From NCBI RefSeq assembly GCF_015291645.1, contig NZ_CP030055.1, positions 4,464,001 through 4,528,000 on the forward strand: a DNA stretch of 64,000 nucleotides, in the 5' to 3' direction. Under the pieces are notes generated by a model. The model was not told where the DNA came from. It saw only the letters and a list, made by a program, of their open reading frames with translations, and ran no database searches. Position 1 is the stretch's first letter. Each line of letters opens with the position of its first letter. The stretch comes from Bradyrhizobium sp. CCBAU 53340 (GTDB lineage Bacteria > Pseudomonadota > Alphaproteobacteria > Rhizobiales > Xanthobacteraceae). Of the stretch, positions 59,226 to 64,000 are shown piece after piece. Both the position numbers and the translations under genes were made by a program.

Positions 59226-60101
59226 CTACTCCCGCTTGAAGCGGTAATCAAACGCGGCGCCGAACGGTTTGATCACTCCGACCGTCGGCGCCGGAAAATG
59301 GATCGGCAGGATCAGCGTGTCGGTGTCCGCGACGGAGGCGAAGAACTTCCGCCGCGACACCGCCGACTGCTTCGCGTCCCAATCGGGCTTCGACGACCAC
59401 TCCGGCTCGCGGCATTGGATCTGGTGATGCATGAGGTCGCCGGCGACCACCGCGCGCTGGCCTTTCGAGAAGATGTTCACGCAGCAATGGCAGGGCGAAT
59501 GCCCTGGCGTCGGCGTCAACGTGACGGTGTCGTCAAGCGCATAATCGTCGTCGACCAGCAGCGCCTGCCCTGCCTCGACGATCGGCAGGCAATTGTCGCG
59601 AAACACCGTGCCGGGCGGATTGTTGCCCTTGGCGTTTTCGGCCTCCCAGGCTGCATACTCGCGCTTGTGGAAGACGTATTTCGCATTCGGGAACGTCGGC
59701 ACCCAGCGGCCATCACGGAGCGTGGTGTTCCAGCCGGTATGGTCGATGTGCAGATGCGTGCAGAAGACGTAGTCGATCTGCTCGAAGCCGATGCCGAGCG
59801 CGAACAATTCGTTGCGCCAGCGTTCCTTGCCCGGAAAATCGAACGGCGGCGGATGGCCCTTATCCTCGCCGGTGCAGGTATCGACCAGAATGGTGTAGCG
59901 CGGCGTCCGCACGACAAAGGTCTGATAGGTGATGACGATCATGCCGCGCGCGGCGTCGAACACCTCCGGCTCCATCGTCGGCAGATGATGCCTGAATACG
60001 GCCTCGTCATACGCCGGGAAAAAATCCTGCGGGCGCCGCCATGGCCCTTCCCGCTCGATCACCGCATCGATGGTGATGTCGCCGATCCGAAGCTGCTTCA
60101 C
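59226..60101 (-). CDS. MBL-fold metallo-hydrolase
   Basis: The 291-residue protein has the metallo-beta-lactamase metal motif VFCTHLHIDHTGWNTTLRDG (HxHxDH), with later ligands in LTPTPGHSPCHCCVN (His) and AVVAGDLMHHQIQC (Asp) and a terminal His in LILPIHFPAP. Family relatives include lactonases and other hydrolases; the substrate is unknown. The start is probably GTG at 60101 (VKQLRIGDITIDAVI) with GGGAGG 5 nt upstream. It is convergent with the asparaginase gene, 8 bp apart. Confidence 0.88.
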   Translation of the reverse strand: MKQLRIGDITIDAVIEREGPWRRPQDFFPAYDEAVFRHHLPTMEPEVFDAARGMIVITYQTFVVRTPRYTILVDTCTGEDKGHPPPFDFPGKERWRNELFALGIGFEQIDYVFCTHLHIDHTGWNTTLRDGRWVPTFPNAKYVFHKREYAAWEAENAKGNNPPGTVFRDNCLPIVEAGQALLVDDDYALDDTVTLTPTPGHSPCHCCVNIFSKGQRAVVAGDLMHHQIQCREPEWSSKPDWDAKQSAVSRRKFFASVADTDTLILPIHFPAPTVGVIKPFGAAFDYRFKRE

Positions 60102-60357
60102 GCGTCCCTCCCGATTTTTCTCAAGCGTAGCGAACGGGTTCGCAGCGTTCAAGACGCATGAGCGCATACGCGCGCTGACGGGTTCCCATCGCTTGCGCGA
60201 CAGAGCTTCAGTTGGACGCTTGCGACAGCATTCACACGGCGACGCAGATGCGTCGCCCAGGCGTCACACGCGCGTCGTCGGCCACGCTCGATAATCTCCG
60301 CCTCATTTTAGACTGATCGCGCACAGATTGTGCAGCAGAAAGCATGGGGGCACCCAA

Positions 60358-62574
60358 GTGAAGAAGCTCTTCTCCGTGATAACGTCGATATCGCTCGCGG
60401 CAACGCTGGCCGGCGCTGCGGCGCCGGCACACGCCGATCAGGATGACAACGGCCGCGACCGCGGCTTCGACAACTTCCGCGATCGCGACCATGATCGAGG
60501 CCATCACCACGGCCGCAGGTCCCCGCCGGTGGTCCTCATCTCGCTCGACGGCGCAAAGCCCGATTTCATCCAGCAGTTCATCGAGGAAGGCGTGCTTCCG
60601 CGCGACGGCGGGCTGGCGCGGCTGAGCCGCCATGGCGCGGTGGCGCTGCAGAACATCACGGCCTCGCCCTCGCTCACCGCGGTCTCCCATATCGAGATCG
60701 CCACCGGCTCGACCGCCGTCCACAACGATATCCCCTCCAACACCTTCCAGGCGATCGTCGGCCCGATCACATCGAGCTTCAGCGGCTTCGCGGCGCCGAT
60801 CGGCGGCTATCGCGAGAGCCCGCTTGGGCCCTCGCCGCAGCCGACCGCGGCGCCGCTGTGGGTGCAACTGCGCCAGCAGGGCAAGAAAGTGGTCACCGCG
60901 ACGTGGCCGGGCGGCGACGGCGCCGACATCTCGATCAACGGCACCGTGGTACAACCGGCCCAGCCGATCCGCGTCACCGACTACACCGTGCCGTTCGGCG
61001 CGTTCGGCGGGCTCAGCGCACAGGGCTTCCAGTTCTCGCAGTCGAACTTCATACCGGCTCCGGCGGTAGGCGCATCGCTCCAGGCGGCCGGCCACTTCTC
61101 GTTCAGCCCGGTGATGGCAACGCCGACGCCGATCGAGACGTTCTCATGCGCATCGGCGCAGACCGCGACCTGCACCAACGCGGCCACGCAAGACGTCAAA
61201 TACGGGATCCGGGTGGCGGCGATCGACACCACCAACGACAACAAGGTCAACTACGACACCCTCGTGTTCTTCGACGACACACGCGGCATCACGGCCGGGC
61301 CGTTCGCGCCGCCGTCGACCGGACCCGCCTATGCGAAGTTCGGCGGGGAGAATGCGCCGTTCTTCTTCGAGGGCAGCGGCGCCAGGGTCGGCACCGCCTA
61401 CTTCGTCTCGCAGCTTGCGCCCGATCTGTCGGCAGTGCACTTTGCCCGCTACAGCGCCAATTACATTCCGCGCAACACGCCGGTTCTGGCCGACGTCGAC
61501 GACATCAACAACAGCATCGGGTTCTGGCGCCCGCAGGCCGATTTCCGCATCCCCGAGCGGCTGAGCGAGGGCTTCATCGGCTTCCCCGACATCGAGATCG
61601 AGGCGATGTACGAGGACATGGTCAAGACCTTCGTGCGCTACCAGGCCGATATCGGCGAGCGCGCGATCAAGAACCATCCCGACGCCGATCTGGTGATGAT
61701 CTATATCGAGCAGCCGGACGGCTCCGAGCATCAGTTCCTGCTCACCGATCCCCGCCAAGGCACCAATCCGAAGGACCCGAGCTCGATCGGTGCCGGCCAG
61801 GACGCCGCCAAGGTCGCGCGCTACAAGTCCTACATCCGCTTCGCCTATAAGACCGCCGACAAGGCGGTGAAGCAGATCACCGAGGCGGCGGGGCCGGACA
61901 GCAACATCATCGTCGTGTCGGACCACGGCTTCGCGCCGTTCCACACCTCGGTCAGCATGACCAACATCCTGAAGAATGCCGGCATCGACACCAGCAAGGT
62001 GGCGATCCGCACCTCGGGTCCGGCGGTCAACATCTACGTCAACCTGCAGCAGCGCGAACAGAGCGGCACCGTCGACCCCGCAACCTACAGCGCGCTGGTG
62101 ACGCAGATCGCTGATGCCGTGAAGAACGCGGTCGATCCCAATCCGAAGTTCAACGGCGCGCTCGAGGGCGGACGGCTCTTCACCGTTGTCGAGACCCGTC
62201 CGCTCCAATGCGAAGCCGGCATCGGGCAATGCACCAGCAAGAGCATCGGCCAGGATTTCGGCGATGTGTTCGCGCTGATGGCTCCGGGCTACAATTTCGA
62301 CGGCATCCAGAACCCCGGCATCGCCCGGCTCGGCGATGCGCCGTTCAACGCGGCCACGACCTCGCTGTCGATGCCCAACTTCTACGGCGCCCACGGCCAC
62401 GATCCCAGGCTGCCGGTGATGAGCGCAACCTTCATCGCCGCAGGCCCAGACATCCGCTACAACACCGCGATCCGACGCATGCACAATCTCGACGTCGCCC
62501 CGACCATCATGCAGATCCTCGGCGTCCGGCCGCACGGCGTCGATGGCGAGGTGCTGCGCGAGATTTTGCGGTAA
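60358..62574 (+). CDS. exported type I phosphodiesterase / alkaline phosphatase superfamily protein
   Basis: The 738-residue protein has a signal peptide (KKLFSVITSISLAATLAGAA, cleavage after AHA) and a His/Asp/Arg-rich linker. The phosphodiesterase core begins PPVVLISLDGAKPDFIQQFI, with the metal Asp in SLDG. The nucleophile region is ITASPSLTAVSHIEIATGST, with Thr/Ser by analogy. DLVMIYIEQPDGSEHQFLLT, NIIVVSDHGFAPFHTS (the DHG metal site) and a late YGAHGHDPRLPVMSATFIAA complete the sites. It likely hydrolyses nucleotide or phosphodiester substrates in the periplasm. The GTG at 60358 starts the signal peptide cleanly. A hairpin follows the stop. Confidence 0.87.
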   Translation: MKKLFSVITSISLAATLAGAAAPAHADQDDNGRDRGFDNFRDRDHDRGHHHGRRSPPVVLISLDGAKPDFIQQFIEEGVLPRDGGLARLSRHGAVALQNITASPSLTAVSHIEIATGSTAVHNDIPSNTFQAIVGPITSSFSGFAAPIGGYRESPLGPSPQPTAAPLWVQLRQQGKKVVTATWPGGDGADISINGTVVQPAQPIRVTDYTVPFGAFGGLSAQGFQFSQSNFIPAPAVGASLQAAGHFSFSPVMATPTPIETFSCASAQTATCTNAATQDVKYGIRVAAIDTTNDNKVNYDTLVFFDDTRGITAGPFAPPSTGPAYAKFGGENAPFFFEGSGARVGTAYFVSQLAPDLSAVHFARYSANYIPRNTPVLADVDDINNSIGFWRPQADFRIPERLSEGFIGFPDIEIEAMYEDMVKTFVRYQADIGERAIKNHPDADLVMIYIEQPDGSEHQFLLTDPRQGTNPKDPSSIGAGQDAAKVARYKSYIRFAYKTADKAVKQITEAAGPDSNIIVVSDHGFAPFHTSVSMTNILKNAGIDTSKVAIRTSGPAVNIYVNLQQREQSGTVDPATYSALVTQIADAVKNAVDPNPKFNGALEGGRLFTVVETRPLQCEAGIGQCTSKSIGQDFGDVFALMAPGYNFDGIQNPGIARLGDAPFNAATTSLSMPNFYGAHGHDPRLPVMSATFIAAGPDIRYNTAIRRMHNLDVAPTIMQILGVRPHGVDGEVLREILR

Positions 62575-62588
62575 GTGATGGCGACAGC

Positions 62589-62614
62589 GGATGGGCGCCG
62601 ATCAGCGCCCATCC
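62589..62614 (+). terminator. hairpin after the phosphodiesterase gene
   Basis: A perfect ten-base stem (GGATGGGCGC/GCGCCCATCC) with a six-base loop lies 15 bp past the stop. There is no U-tract. Confidence 0.55.
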
Positions 62615-63142
62615 TGGAGAAATCTTGTCGCAGCGAGGAGTTACGCCTCGCGGTCGACCACGCCGTAAGATTGCACGGCATTTCTGCCCCTCAGCGGCAA
62701 CGCGAGCATACCGACAAATTGCAACTGCAGGGCGGCGGCAAGAACTTGAGCGTCCGTGTGATTTCGTTCACAGCACCTTTCCAGTTCGGCTGTATGATCC
62801 AACATGCAACGCGGTGGTTTTCAGACCTTCTGCGGTCGCGTCGCTGAAAGCGATTGCGGCTCTGGGCAGATTGGCTGAAAAGTCCACCAGGCCCAGGCCC
62901 ACTACCCGCTTCGCGGCGCAAGTTTCATAGGGGTTCGCCGACACGACAAGTTGGTCTCGTCTGACATGGCGCTCACCGGAGGGAGGTTTGCTGCTTATGA
63001 TTTGGGGACCCCTTCGTTCAACACGAAAACACCGGCGCGCTCGTCAGCGAGCATTGGGAGCACCAGCTGTTTGCCGGTCGCTGTCAATGGCGTCACGTTC
63101 TGCTATCCTGCCCCCGTTCTGCCAAGCAACGGGGCAGTCAAC
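62615..63142. other. 528 bp non-coding stretch before the cyclase gene
   Basis: It contains a GCGAGG...CCTCGC hairpin near 62635-62653. A minus-strand frame is open from about 62990 to 62768 (…RRDQLVVSANPYETCAAKRV…) without a start or ribosome site. I cannot assign it to a family; it may be a decayed gene or a dispersed sequence. Nothing else is recognised. Confidence 0.35.
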
Positions 63143-64000
63143 GTGAACCATCCGGGGATCGATGTTGCAGAACCCCCGCCAACGCGGCGCGTGCTTGCAA
63201 TCCTGGCCGCCGACGTCGTGGGCTATGCTCGCTTGACCGAGGTGGCCGAGGAGGCCACTCACATCCGCCTGCGCGCACTTCGTTTCGGCGTGATCAACCC
63301 GTGCATCGTGTCCTTCCGCGGCAGGATCGTGAAGAACACGGGGGACGGTTTTCTCGCCTCTTTCGATTCCTCGCTTGATGCCACACGCTGTGCGGTCGCA
63401 TTGCAGCACGAAGTCGCGGCTGCGCAGACCCGCGAAGGGTACGATCGGAAGATACAATTTCGAATAGGTCTGAACGTCGCGCAGACCATCGTTGAAACGG
63501 AGGACATCTTCGGAAAGGGCGTCAATATAGCGGCGAGACTTGAGCAGTCAGCGCCTGCTGGGGGCGTGGTGCTTTCTGATGAGATGTTCCAGCAGATCAA
63601 GGACCGGCTCGACGTGCCCGTCCAGGACCTGGGCGTTCTCCGGCTCAAGCATCTTGCACGCCCCGTTCACGCTTATTCTCTCCTGCTGCCGGAGGCCGAA
63701 CGATTGCCGTCGGGCGGCGGCCGCAAGGCGAGCCGCCAGGCCAAGGTGCCCTACATCGCGGTCCTGCCGTTTCGTACGCAGGGAGCGAACCCGGAAGACG
63801 ATTACTTCGGCGATGGGACGGCCGGCGAGATCGTCGTGGCGCTCCAGAGCCTCCGCGGGCTGTTCGTCATTTCAAGCATGTCCACGTCCCCCTATCGTAG
63901 CGGACCGATCGACAGCCAGAGGATCGGCCAGGAACTCGGCGTCCGATACGTCCTGAGCGGCAGCATCCGGCGAGCAGACAAGCGGCTTCGCATTGGAGTC
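63143..64000 (+). CDS. class III adenylate/guanylate cyclase (C-terminus beyond window)
   Basis: The visible 286 residues start at GTG 63143 (VNHPGIDVAEPPPTRR). A class III cyclase domain follows (about 17-185): VLAILAADVVGYARLTE with the first metal Asp, FRGRIVKNTGDGFLASFDSS with the second metal Asp in GDG, then FRIGLNVAQTIVETEDIFGK and GVNIAARLEQSAPAGG. From about residue 205 a second domain begins with YIAVLPFRTQGANPEDDYFG and VRYVLSGSIRRADKRLRIGV, the TolB-like/FlgO-type N-terminal segment common after cyclase domains in Bradyrhizobium; TPR repeats usually follow. The product is probably cAMP. The ribosome site is weak. Confidence 0.88.
   Translation, partial: MNHPGIDVAEPPPTRRVLAILAADVVGYARLTEVAEEATHIRLRALRFGVINPCIVSFRGRIVKNTGDGFLASFDSSLDATRCAVALQHEVAAAQTREGYDRKIQFRIGLNVAQTIVETEDIFGKGVNIAARLEQSAPAGGVVLSDEMFQQIKDRLDVPVQDLGVLRLKHLARPVHAYSLLLPEAERLPSGGGRKASRQAKVPYIAVLPFRTQGANPEDDYFGDGTAGEIVVALQSLRGLFVISSMSTSPYRSGPIDSQRIGQELGVRYVLSGSIRRADKRLRIGV

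Noticed and set aside
61144..62535. 463-codon minus-strand frame inside the phosphodiesterase gene
   Set aside because: It mirrors a well-supported gene; Gly/Asp/Val-rich low-information translation.
62768..62990. Minus-strand frame without start before the cyclase gene, possibly a transposase remnant
   Set aside because: The residues are suggestive of a decayed protein, but I could not tie them to any transposase or other family.

Overview
The window is a 64 kb piece of chromosome from a high-GC alphaproteobacterium, most likely Bradyrhizobium or a close relative. Support comes from the gene families present: a 1257-residue B12-dependent ribonucleotide reductase, BA14K, DUF6894, DUF982, DUF2778 and DUF3551 proteins, an NDUFA12-type complex I accessory subunit and a Flp pilin. 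A minCDE operon with a CtrA-type site and a FixK/FNR-type box fit as well. Several families of palindromic interspersed intergenic repeats of the kind common in this group are also present. I see no rRNA, tRNA, CRISPR array, intact insertion sequence, phage or integrase, so this looks like ordinary chromosome rather than an island.

Layout. 1-8 kb: a GlxA/AraC regulator (cut by the window start) divergent from an isonitrile hydratase-like gene, a DUF899 protein, NDUFA12, BA14K, a single-domain response regulator overlapping a CHASE3 hybrid histidine kinase, and an EamA exporter. 8-13 kb: nrdJ behind an unusually long, gene-free leader. 13-24 kb: many small exported or membrane proteins, a ParB-like protein, a fatty-acid desaturase, an FkbM methyltransferase between two inverted repeats, PhzF, a cytochrome c, YjdM/PhnA, a second EamA exporter, an Ada-like protein and a Flp pilin. 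24-31 kb: an M15-like peptidase, pdxY, a PaiB-type protein, TetR/O-methyltransferase, an SMR/TetR efflux pair and another cytochrome c. 31-38 kb: a frameshifted DUF3551 gene, an SH3 protein, 3-hydroxybenzoate 4-monooxygenase divergent from MarR, and an L,D-transpeptidase. 38-47 kb: an SDR, small secreted proteins, minCDE, and an orphan TRAP binding protein, MarR and tannase/feruloyl esterase group bracketed by inverted repeats. 47-64 kb: a SUKH-like remnant, DUF982, DUF2778, DUF1810, a membrane chemoreceptor, an acyltransferase, an FMN reductase, a soluble FIST-domain chemoreceptor with a FixK-like box upstream, an alpha/beta hydrolase, PsiF, asparaginase, an MBL hydrolase, a type I phosphodiesterase and the start of a class III cyclase.

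How it works together. Most genes are single transcription units set back to back with their regulators (GlxA/inhA, TetR/O-methyltransferase, MarR/mobA), or end to end with shared hairpin terminators. Themes are sensing (two chemoreceptors, a phosphorelay, a cyclase), use of plant-derived aromatics (MobA, tannase, TRAP binding protein), cell-envelope work (two YkuD-type transpeptidase-like proteins, an M15-like peptidase) and division-site control (Min). I found no clearly new multi-gene system. The most interesting leads are the nrdJ leader, the FixK-type box before the FIST chemoreceptor, the CtrA site before minC, and two gene blocks bracketed by inverted repeats.
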